From: Desulfonatronum sp. SC1
GTDB taxonomy: Bacteria > Desulfobacterota > Desulfovibrionia > Desulfovibrionales > Desulfonatronaceae
Assembly (NCBI RefSeq): GCF_003046795.1
Contig: NZ_PZKN01000015.1
Span: forward strand, 31,831-95,830
Direction of reading: 5' to 3'
DNA: 64,000 nt
Position numbers and translations under genes: made by a program. Of this stretch, positions 25,490-32,085 are shown piece after piece. How positions within the stretch are numbered: the stretch's first letter is position 1; each line of letters begins with the position of its first letter. The notes under the pieces were generated by a model. It made no database searches. It worked only from the letters and a program-made list of their open reading frames with translations, and was not told the origin of the DNA.

Positions 25490-25639
25490 GTTCTGACGGG
25501 CTACGGCCCGTATGATTTCGCCCTGGCCCTGACGGGGTTCGTGCTGCTGGAAAAGTGGAAAGCACCGTCCTGGGCCGTGGAGATCATCTCCGCACTGGGC
25601 GGCTTGTTGATCAGCCTGGCAAGGGGAGCGGCATTGTAA
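25490..25639 (+). pseudogene. chrA: 3' remnant of a chromate transporter gene
   Basis: A short open stretch encodes YGPYDFALALTGFVLLEKWK, APSWAVEIISALGGLLI and a stop. This resembles the C-terminal helix pair of ChrA transporters (DFALAL...FLLL..WK.P.W.VV...ALGG). No start, ribosome site or upstream ChrA sequence is present; the fetB stop lies just 52 bases before. I read it as a remnant left by deletion. It could also be a chance similarity, as only ~45 residues support it. Confidence 0.5.
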
Positions 25640-25678
25640 TGCAGTGCCACGGATGGACAGGCTGGAGTCGGCTGGCCC

Positions 25679-26461
25679 TCACGCAAACGGCATGAGCAGC
25701 AGCTTGCGGAGTTTTTGGAGGCTCGGGTCCCGGAAGATGTTCAGGCCGATGGGCATGTGTTCGTGGCCCTGGACGGGCTGGTCCTGGTAGGTGCGGAACA
25801 GGCGGTCCCACCAGGGGAAATTGAACCCGAAGTTCCTGTTCGCCTCCTTCATGTTCGTGGAGTGGTGGACCCGGTGCATGTCCGGCGTGACCACCAGCCG
25901 CCGCAGCCGGGCGTCCGCGGCCAGGGGCAGGCGGATGTTGGCGTGGTTGAACATGGAGACGCCGTTGAGCATGATTTCAAAGACGATCACCGCCAGGGCC
26001 GGCGGGCCCAGGACGAGCACGACCAGCAGCTTGAGGCCCATGGACAGGATGTACTCCAGGGGATGAAAACGGACCCCGGTGGTCAGGTCGAAGACCGTGT
26101 CCGCGTGGTGCACCCTGTGGATGCGCCACAGGGGTATCCAATAATGAAAGGCCCGGTGCTGGAAATAGATGACCAGGTCAAGCAGCAGCAGGCCCGCGAT
26201 GAACTGCGCGGGATAGGGAAGGGGCACGCTGTTCAGCAGCCCCCAGCCCCGCTCCGTCGCCAACAGGGCCAGCCCCACGGGCAGGACCGGAAACAGGACG
26301 CGCAACAGCAGCAAGGAGCCCGCGACCAGGCCGAGGTTGCCCACCCAGCGGATCAGGCGCTGGGGAGGCGTTCGCCGACGAGGAAAGAGGTGCTCGGCGA
26401 CCCCTAAGAGCAGCAAAGCGCCCGCGAAAAACGCCAAACGCCACCAGTGTTCGTGTTCCAT
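25679..26461 (-). CDS. Fatty acid hydroxylase/sterol desaturase family membrane protein
   Basis: The 260-residue integral membrane protein has the diiron histidine boxes HRAFH, HRVHH and (near the C-terminus) HRVHHS, and 4-5 membrane segments (AFFAGALLLLGVAEHLF, FIAGLLLLDLVIYFQH, LKLLVVLVLGPPALAVIVFEI). Family members hydroxylate or desaturate lipids with O2, which is notable in a presumed anaerobe. The ribosome site is weak. It is the last gene of the selenoprotein operon, 78 bases after the preceding stop. A link to that operon's job is unclear. Confidence 0.8.
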   Translation of the reverse strand: MEHEHWWRLAFFAGALLLLGVAEHLFPRRRTPPQRLIRWVGNLGLVAGSLLLLRVLFPVLPVGLALLATERGWGLLNSVPLPYPAQFIAGLLLLDLVIYFQHRAFHYWIPLWRIHRVHHADTVFDLTTGVRFHPLEYILSMGLKLLVVLVLGPPALAVIVFEIMLNGVSMFNHANIRLPLAADARLRRLVVTPDMHRVHHSTNMKEANRNFGFNFPWWDRLFRTYQDQPVQGHEHMPIGLNIFRDPSLQKLRKLLLMPFA

Positions 26462-26539
26462 GCGCTTGGATTACCAGAAAAACAGTTGAGTCGACAGCCA
26501 GTTTTGCAAGATGTCGTTGAACTCACGCCGGACCGCCGG

Positions 26540-26854
26540 TCAGGAAAAAAAACGGCCCAGGAAGCCTTTTTTCACCTTTTCCGGTTCCGGCAGGCCCAGG
26601 TGGCGGCAGATGCGGCATTCCAGCTCGTGTTCGTCCACGTCCTTGCCCTCGACCACAATTTCGTCGTTGACCATCACCGCCGGGGCCGCGGGCAGGTCCT
26701 GTTCATAATACTCGTCCGTATGGTACTCGTCCTTGGGCTTGGATATCGTCTCGATTTGCACGTCGTACTTCATGCCCAGCCTGGGCATGATTTTTTGAAA
26801 ATGCTTTCACGGGCCGCCATTGGGCTCATTCAAAAAAAAGCGCACAAGTGCCAT
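26540..26854 (-). CDS. Thioredoxin-like selenoprotein 2 (in-frame UGA at codon 16)
   Basis: ATG 26854 follows AAGGAGGCAACTGAA and starts MALVRFFLNEPNGGP, then TGA (26807-26809), then KHFQKIMPRLGMKYDV in the same frame to a TGA at 26540 (104 residues). The upstream part aligns with its neighbour across the TGA (FLNEP-x-G-x-x-U-x-H, then PRLG), so the TGA is very probably selenocysteine. A thioredoxin/glutaredoxin-like fold is suggested by the strand-helix start and the cis-Pro loop LPAAPAVMV. It has an extra C-terminal CRIC. A perfect hairpin with loop GGC begins 18 bases after the UGA. Only one base separates it from the upstream gene. Conventional gene finders would start it late, at 26788. 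Confidence 0.82.
26771..26789 (-). promoter_or_regulatory. SECIS-like hairpin in thioredoxin-like selenoprotein 2
   Basis: On the coding strand CATGCCCA-GGC-TGGGCATG is a perfect 8-bp stem with a 3-base GGC loop, starting 18 bases after the UGA at 26809-26807. Bacterial SECIS elements lie in this window after UGA and often have G's in the apical loop. The equivalent hairpin in the neighbour gene has the same CCCA-GGY-TGGG top. Confidence 0.6.
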
Positions 26855-26855
26855 T

Positions 26856-27146
26856 TCAGTTGCCTCCTTGGGTTGATCCCTTCGCGTCCAGGCGCTCCCG
26901 CACCGCGGCGAGAATCCGGTCTTCCTCCAAAAAACCGCCGCTGATCAGCACCCGGTCGTCGATCATGATCCCGGGCGCCGTCGGCAGACCGAGGCTTCGA
27001 TAGGCCTCGGCCTGAAACTCCTCGCGGGGTTTGGAGACGATCTCCGTTTCCACGCCGTTAAGCTCGCCCAACCTGGGCAGCACGGACAGATAGTGCTGTC
27101 AGGTTTTGCCCCGGGGTTCATTCAGAAATAAACGCACCTTGACCAT
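26856..27146 (-). CDS. Thioredoxin-like selenoprotein 1 (in-frame UGA at codon 16)
   Basis: ATG 27146 is placed 7 bases after GGAGGA, inside the end of the rhodanese-DsbD gene. The product reads MVKVRLFLNEPRGKT, TGA (27099-27101), QHYLSVLPRLGELNGVETE and so on to 26856, 96 residues in total. UGA is at the same codon as in the next gene and the flanks align. The cis-Pro loop is LPTAPGIMIDD. The redox residue would be Sec alone, with no CXXC partner (GKTUQHY), so it may act like a monothiol glutaredoxin or peroxidase-like protein. These proteins resemble the thioredoxin-like (seleno)proteins of anaerobes; the exact family should be checked. Confidence 0.82.
27062..27081 (-). promoter_or_regulatory. 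SECIS-like hairpin in thioredoxin-like selenoprotein 1
   Basis: On the coding strand GCTGCCCA-GGT-TGGGCGAGC pairs with one bulged G and has a GGT apical loop. It starts 18 bases after the UGA at 27101-27099, exactly as in the neighbouring gene. Confidence 0.6.
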
Positions 27147-27148
27147 GA

Positions 27149-28903
27149 TCATTCCTCCCGTGAATCGGGGTTGAGCAGTTGATCCATGCGCCGGGCAAAG
27201 GCCTCGGGCTCCAGAAAGTCCACCAGCCGCAGGTCCGGGCGCTCCCGACCCCGGGCGTCGAGAAAGACGATGGTTGGCACCCCGCGGACCCGGTACTCGC
27301 GCAGCAGCCGCTCATGCAGCGGATTGCCGCCCCGGGTCACGTCGATCTTGATCATGACCATGTTCCGGGCGCGTTCCACCACTTCCGGATGGTGGAATGT
27401 CACGGCTTCCAGCTCCCGACACGGCGCGCACCAGGTGGCGTAGAAGTCGATGATGACCGGCTTGTCCTGTTCCCGGGCCTGTTCCAGCAGTCTTTCGGAA
27501 TAGGGCTGCCACTCCACCCCGGTGCCGCGCATTGCCCAGGATCCCACCAGGAGCACGGCCAGGAGCAGCCCGGCCACGCCCACGCCGTTCTTGATCCAGG
27601 GGAAAGCCCGAAAGGTTGCCGTGGAGCGATCCACCCAGGCCAGATGCACGGCCGCGGCCAGGGCCACTCCGGCCATCAAAAACAGGCCCCAGGGCTCGCC
27701 CAGCACCGGGCGGACGAAATAGGCGGCCATGCCCACCAGAACCCAGCCCATCAGCTTGCGCACCCAGATCATCCATTCCCCGGAGCGGGGCAGGCGCTGG
27801 AGATTGCCGGAAAACACGGCCAGCACGAACAGCGGGATGCCCAGCCCCAGACTGAGGGTGAAAAAGACCACAAAGCCGATCCAGGGGCTGCCCATGGTCG
27901 CCACCCAGGTCAGCAGGCCCAGGACGAACGGGCCGATGCACGGCGCGGCCACCACGCCCAAAGTCAGGCCCATGAACAGGGTGCCCACATACCCGGCCCG
28001 GGACTTGGACGCGGCCCGGGTCAGGGCCGCGGGCATGCGCAGCTCCCAGAAGCCGAACAGGCTCATGGCAAAGGCCACCAAAACCAGGGCGATGACCCCA
28101 AGGACCAGAGGGTTCTGGAGCAGCCCGCCCATCAAGCCCCCGGTCATGGCCGCCACCGTGCCCAGGATGGAGTTGGTCAGGGCCAGTCCGCCGATGTACA
28201 GCAGCCCGTGGGCGATCAGCCCGGCCTTGCCCTGCTCGTCCCGCCCGGCGAAATAGGACACGGTAATGGGGATCAGCGGATAGACGCAGGGCGTCAAATT
28301 CAGGGCCATGCCGCCGAAAAAGATGCCCAGCAGGGTCCAGACCATGGCCCATCCGGACAAGGGGCCCGGCGCTTCCGGAGCAAACGGGGCCTCGGCGTGG
28401 CCGTCGTCGAATTCAGTCAGTGAGGCGGCGGTGGGGTAGCCTTTCTCCTCCCACTCCTGGAAACCCAACGGATCGCGATAAACATTCACATACTCCAAGG
28501 AAACGGCCACCCGGGCCGCCGAGTCGCTGCGGACTCATGCCAGACCGTCTCAGTAAAAGACGACGGTCCGCTCCTTGTCCTCGCCCAGGACGGCCCGCAG
28601 ATCGTCCTTCTTGCTCCATCTGGCCCACCAGGTGGGTTCCATGGGAAAGACCACGGCCCCTTCCATGTGCCCGGGAGCGAACTCCCATTCCTGGCGGGTG
28701 TCCACCAGGAGCAGGTCCGGGTCCGTCTGGTACAGCTCCCAGAGCTCGTCCGTGGTGACCACGCCGTATCCGCCGCGCTCGGCCTGGGCCAGGACGTCGT
28801 CCCAACTCGCCTCTTGCGGCGTCACGGCCCGGCTGGTCAGCCACAGGGCGCTTCCAACCGCGATCACGAAAACAAGCAGTCCCAGTACGATGCGTTTCGG
28901 CAT
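27149..28903 (-). CDS. Rhodanese-DsbD-thioredoxin fusion with two in-frame UGA codons
   Basis: Read through two UGAs (28550-28552 and 28535-28537) this is a 584-residue membrane protein. It has an N-terminal anchor (IVLGLLVFVIAVGSALWL), a periplasmic rhodanese domain (about 40-150) and a DsbD-like transmembrane domain (about 170-450) with Cys pair TPCVYP and APCIGP. A C-terminal thioredoxin domain has WCAPC. The rhodanese active site reads VVFY-U-DGLA-U-VRSDSAA, with UGA where relatives have the catalytic Cys and the second Cys of CXXGXXC. The tail VSLEYVNVYRDPLGFQEWEEKGYP is a canonical rhodanese end, in the same frame as DsbD. It should pass electrons across the membrane to, or accept sulfur/selenium on, the Sec residues. 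GGGAGGTCGTC precedes ATG 28903. Split annotation at the UGAs is the likely error in databases. Confidence 0.82.
28504..28518 (-). promoter_or_regulatory. SECIS-like hairpin after the second rhodanese UGA
   Basis: On the coding strand CGGCC-CGGGT-GGCCG is a perfect 5-bp stem with a loop containing GGGT. It starts 17 bases after the UGA at 28537-28535. For the first UGA (28552-28550) the only nearby stem is GAGTC-CGCAGC-GACTC, which lacks a GGT loop, so how that UGA is decoded is less clear. Confidence 0.45.
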
Positions 28904-28931
28904 GACGACCTCCCAGGGTTTGGAGTGCGGC

Positions 28932-29393
28932 TCAATCAATCCGGCGCTCGTGCCGCAGCTTGGCCAGGAGAAAATTCGCCCCGGAGCGGGAAAGCCCAAC
29001 GGCTTCGGCCACCTGATCCGCTTCCAGTGTGCCCGAGCGGGCCATGTGCAGCACTTCCTCCTCCAACTCTTCCAGCCAGTTCTCGAACAGCACCAGGATT
29101 TCCGGATGGGCGATGGCCATCAGCTGCCGGGAGCGGGCCACCTTGTCCACGAGGCTTTGACACATTTTTGTTGGATCGACACCTTCGTCCATGCACTCGG
29201 CCAGTCAGAGATGGACCATGCTGCTGACCTTGTCTTCCCCCTGTTCCGTGCCTTGCCCCCCGGTCATGCCGACGATGATCGCCAGACGCTGCTCGTCGGA
29301 AAGCAAGGGAAAAACGTCCGCGGCCACATCGGCCACGATCCGGGCCGCCTCCTCCGGAGGCATGTCGCGCAGGGCGTTCCGAAATTCGTTCAT
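28932..29393 (-). CDS. Unrecognised selenoprotein with UxxxC motif (in-frame UGA at codon 63)
   Basis: The frame MNEFRNALRDMPPEEAARIV... continues through SSMVHL, TGA (29205-29207), LAECMDEGVDPTKMCQ and on to 28932, giving 153 residues. The Sec and Cys form U-x3-C. The N-terminal half is helical and acidic. The C-terminal ~40 residues (LEADQVAEAVGLSRSGANFLLAKLRHE) look like a helix-turn-helix or MarR/ArsR-type recognition segment, but I do not recognise the family. A hairpin with a GGT loop follows the UGA. It is the second gene of the operon, 18 bases after the ArsR-like regulator, so a redox- or metalloid-sensing role is possible. The alternative is two short separate genes split at 29205, but no ribosome site supports the second. 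Confidence 0.7.
29172..29191 (-). promoter_or_regulatory. SECIS-like hairpin in the UxxxC protein gene
   Basis: On the coding strand TGGACGA-AGGTG-TCGATCCA forms a 7-bp stem with one bulged A and an AGGTG loop. It begins 14 bases after the UGA at 29207-29205, so the GGT lies at nearly the same distance as in the other three hairpins. Confidence 0.5.
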
Positions 29394-29411
29394 TGTCGTC
29401 GGTCTCCGTGG

Positions 29412-29735
29412 TCAAAAGGATTTCTTCTCGGCAAGCAGGGCCTGGGCCAACGCGCTCAAGGCGCATAGGATGGACAGGATTTCCTCGGATGTCAGGGTGT
29501 AGAAGATGAACGGCCCGCGCCGCTCCACCCGGACCAGCAAGGCCCGCTTGAGTTCCTTCAGGTGATGCGAAACCAAAGGCTGGGAAAGGTCCAGGGCCTC
29601 GGCGATCTGGTTCACGGACCGCTCGCCCCGGCCCAGGCAACACAAAATCCGCAGCCGGTTGGCGTCGGACAGGGCCTTGGCCAGAAAGGCCGCGTCAGCG
29701 AGTTTTTCCTGGGGGATACAGGCAGGATCGGTCAT
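29412..29735 (-). CDS. ArsR-family transcriptional regulator
   Basis: The 107-residue winged-helix regulator has the ArsR core: LAKALSDANRLRILCCLGRGERSVNQIAEALDLSQPLVSHHLKEL, then VERRGPFIFYTL. A CC pair occurs in helix 3 where ArsR metalloid sensors have CXC, so thiol-based sensing of metalloid, selenium species or oxidants is possible but unproven. ATG 29735 is chosen because GAGGGC lies before it; an in-frame ATG at 29762 sits in the promoter. It is the first gene of the selenoprotein operon, and a palindrome overlapping the promoter -10 suggests autoregulation. Confidence 0.85.
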   Translation of the reverse strand: MTDPACIPQEKLADAAFLAKALSDANRLRILCCLGRGERSVNQIAEALDLSQPLVSHHLKELKRALLVRVERRGPFIFYTLTSEEILSILCALSALAQALLAEKKSF

Positions 29736-29771
29736 GAGCGCCCTCACAGCGAATAAACACATAAACGGACA

Positions 29772-29802
29772 TTAATATATTAAGCGGCGGCGTGTTCGTC
29801 AA
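29772..29802 (-). promoter_or_regulatory. Promoter with overlapping palindromic operator for the selenoprotein operon
   Basis: On the minus strand TTGACG (29797-29802) and TATATT (29774-29779) are separated by exactly 17 bases, a good sigma70-type promoter. The perfect 12-bp palindrome TTAATATATTAA (29772-29783) covers the -10 box, the usual place for an ArsR-family repressor. It is about 37 bases upstream of the arsR-like start. Confidence 0.65.
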
Positions 29803-30070
29803 GGAAGACCGTGGAGAACATTGGCCCACGACCTCAACTCGGCATTGGAATCGGGATCGAAATCGAAGATGGCTCAAAGCCTTTTGATAACTATCGGACG
29901 GCAAAAGTTCAAATTCAGACCGCACAGAGTAGAGTTGCCACATGGCATCCGACGTATCGCGACTAGCAGCGAGCTGACAACTTCCTCTTGAAATGTGAAG
30001 GCTGTCGCCCGGGCTTGGTTAGGGGGCTTGATGGGGGGTGATCTTATTTTTTTGGGAATCGGCTCACGGC
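29803..30070. other. Divergent intergenic region
   Basis: Between the selenoprotein-operon promoter and the rplM promoter are an ATCGNN hexamer tract (29840-29866, CATTGGAATCGGGATCGAAA) and a run of G's near 30025-30038. No gene is supported. Confidence 0.5.
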
Positions 30071-30100
30071 TTGACAGACTTCGCCCTCTCCGCTTATAGG
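30071..30100 (+). promoter_or_regulatory. Sigma70-type promoter of rplM-rpsI
   Basis: TTGACA (30071-30076) and TATAGG (30095-30100) are 18 bases apart, 37 bases upstream of the rplM start codon. TTATAG at 17 bases is an equivalent reading. Confidence 0.65.
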
Positions 30101-30136
30101 CTTCCTCTTTCAGTTCTGAACGAGGAGACGGAGCGC

Positions 30137-30565
30137 ATGAAGACATATTCCCCGACGGCGGCGGAGCTGAACCGCGAATGGTACGTGGTCGACGCCGAAG
30201 ACAAGATTCTGGGCCGCTTGGCAAGCACCATCGCCATGCGCCTGCGTGGAAAACATAAGCCCGAGTTCGTCCCGCACATGGACAACGGCGATTTTATCGT
30301 CGTGGTCAATGCCGAGAAGGTCAAGGTTACGGGCGCCAAGCTGGATCAGAAGATGTACAATCGGCATTCCGGCTACATGGGCGGCCTGAAGCAGACCAAT
30401 CTGCGGACCATGCTTCAGAAAAAGCCCGAGCATGTCCTGCAGCACGCGGTCAAGGGCATGCTGCCCAAAAATCGCCTGGGACGCGCGTTGCTGAAGAAGC
30501 TGAAGGTATACCCCGGCACCGAGCATCCCCATGCGGCACAACAGCCGAAAAAAATGGATTTTTAA
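30137..30565 (+). CDS. rplM: Ribosomal protein L13
   Basis: The 142-residue protein matches L13 of the large subunit throughout: [76 protein letters not shown] and [11 protein letters not shown] 30137 follows GAGGAGACGGAGCGC; an upstream in-frame ATG at 30038 precedes the promoter and is not used. It forms the standard operon with rpsI, 12 bases downstream. Confidence 0.97.
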   Translation: MKTYSPTAAELNREWYVVDAEDKILGRLASTIAMRLRGKHKPEFVPHMDNGDFIVVVNAEKVKVTGAKLDQKMYNRHSGYMGGLKQTNLRTMLQKKPEHVLQHAVKGMLPKNRLGRALLKKLKVYPGTEHPHAAQQPKKMDF

Positions 30566-30577
30566 GAGAGGTCGAGC

Positions 30578-30970
30578 ATGAGCAGTGAATTCTTCTACGG
30601 AACCGGACGCCGGAAATCCGCCGTGGCCAGGACCCGCATCTACCCTGGAAGCGGCCAGATTCTGGTAAACAATCGACCCTTTGACGAATATTTTCCCCGG
30701 GCCACTCTGCGGATGATCGTGCGCCAGCCCTTGAACCTGACCAAAACCCTGGGCAAGTTCGACATCAAGGCCACCGTGGACGGCGGCGGCGTAGCCGGAC
30801 AGGCCGAGGCCCTGCGCCACGGCATTTCCCGTGCACTGCTGGCCTTTGACGTGGAACTGCGGGCAACTCTGAAACGCGCCGGCCTGCTGACCCGGGACGC
30901 CCGGATCAAGGAACGTAAAAAGTACGGCCTGCGTTCCGCCCGCGCCCGGTTCCAATACTCCAAGCGGTAA
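30578..30970 (+). CDS. rpsI: Ribosomal protein S9
   Basis: The 130-residue small-subunit protein has the S9 hallmarks: [21 protein letters not shown] at the N-terminus, [19 protein letters not shown], and the basic tail RARFQYSKR that reaches the P site. AGAGAGGTCGAGC lies before the ATG. It follows rplM closely and is followed by a clear terminator. Confidence 0.97.
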   Translation: MSSEFFYGTGRRKSAVARTRIYPGSGQILVNNRPFDEYFPRATLRMIVRQPLNLTKTLGKFDIKATVDGGGVAGQAEALRHGISRALLAFDVELRATLKRAGLLTRDARIKERKKYGLRSARARFQYSKR

Positions 30971-30995
30971 TCTCCGCCCCTTTCGACATTTTTCC

Positions 30996-31033
30996 AGGCG
31001 GATCTCTCCAGAGAGGTCCGCCTTTTTATTTTT
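30996..31033 (+). terminator. Rho-independent terminator of rplM-rpsI
   Basis: AGGCGGATCTCT-CCA-GAGAGGTCCGCCT forms a long GC-rich stem followed by TTTTTATTTTT. Confidence 0.9.
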
Positions 31034-31065
31034 GAGCCGCTTTTCTATCGTTCGATTTCACGACC

Positions 31066-32085
31066 ATGCCGTTTTCCACGATCTGGAGCCGCCTGCGATC
31101 TCGCATCGCCAGCCGAGCCACCCGACTTGACGGAAAAAACCGCCTACCCGTGCGGCTGGGAAGCAATCGCATCTACATTCTGCCCACCAAAGCCGGAGTC
31201 GCCTTCTTCATCTTACTGGTAGTCCTGCTGCTGATCTCCATCAACTACAACAACCCGCCCGGCTACCTCCTGACCTTCCTGCTGGCCGGCATCGCCCTGG
31301 TCGGCATTTTTCACACCCATCGCGGCCTCTCCGGGCTGCTGATCGCGCCTGGATCTGCGTTACCGATCTTCGCGGGCAGCCGGGCGGAATTCCCGGTCAT
31401 GGTCGCCAATCCCAGCCGGTGGCCGCGTCACGGCATCCAGGTCGGCTGGGCCCGTGTCGAAACCGGACCTTTGAAAGACGTTCCCGCCGCCGAGGAGCAG
31501 ACCTTTCTTCCGTCCTTGCCAGCGGCCAACCGAGGGGAACTGCGGCCAAAGCGGGTCGTTATCGCCACGGTTTTCCCCCTGGGCCTGTTCCGGGCCTGGT
31601 CCTGGGTCGCCCTGCCCTTGCGCTGCATGGTATACCCGGCCCCAGCCCCGAGGGCTTCCCTCCTGGATCAACACAACGCTGCTCCGGACCAAGGCGGGGA
31701 ACGGCCGCGTGCGGGAAATCCCCTGGAAGGCGAGGAGTATCATGGCTTGCGAGCCTACCAGCCAGGCGACCCCTTGCGAAGGATCGCCTGGAAGGCCGTA
31801 GCCAGGGGGTCGGAGCTGGTGTCCAAAGAATTCGGCGGCGCCGCGAACCTGGAGGAAATCGTGTTGGACTGGGACAGGCTGCCCGATGAGGAGATCGAGG
31901 CCAAGCTGTCCCGGCTCTGTCGTCTGGTGCTGGACGCGGAGGTCTCCGGACGCTCCTACAGCCTTCGGATTCCCGGCAAACGCATTCCAACGGGCAACGG
32001 ACCTCGCCAGATGCACGCCTGTTTGACGGCCCTGGCGCTTTTCTCCATGCTTGATGCGCAGACACTTGACGAGGCGCCGCGATGA
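31066..32085 (+). CDS. DUF58 membrane protein
   Basis: The 339-residue protein has two N-terminal membrane helices (GVAFFILLVVLLLISINY, LTFLLAGIALVGIF). Near residue 220-270 is the DUF58 signature EGEEYHGLRAYQPGDPLRRIAWKAVARG followed by a von Willebrand-like LVSKEFGG. In many bacteria a DUF58 gene is paired with a transglutaminase-like membrane protein, and here the next gene is exactly that, overlapping by 4 bases. The pair is often associated with MoxR ATPases, none of which is present in this window. Biochemical role is unknown. Confidence 0.85.
   Translation: MPFSTIWSRLRSRIASRATRLDGKNRLPVRLGSNRIYILPTKAGVAFFILLVVLLLISINYNNPPGYLLTFLLAGIALVGIFHTHRGLSGLLIAPGSALPIFAGSRAEFPVMVANPSRWPRHGIQVGWARVETGPLKDVPAAEEQTFLPSLPAANRGELRPKRVVIATVFPLGLFRAWSWVALPLRCMVYPAPAPRASLLDQHNAAPDQGGERPRAGNPLEGEEYHGLRAYQPGDPLRRIAWKAVARGSELVSKEFGGAANLEEIVLDWDRLPDEEIEAKLSRLCRLVLDAEVSGRSYSLRIPGKRIPTGNGPRQMHACLTALALFSMLDAQTLDEAPR

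Noticed and set aside
26462..26542. TGA at 26540 as a sixth selenocysteine in thioredoxin-like protein 2
   Set aside because: The frame stays open only ~23 codons further, the following residues have no aligned counterpart in the sister protein, and no GG-loop hairpin at the right distance was clear. It is treated as the stop.
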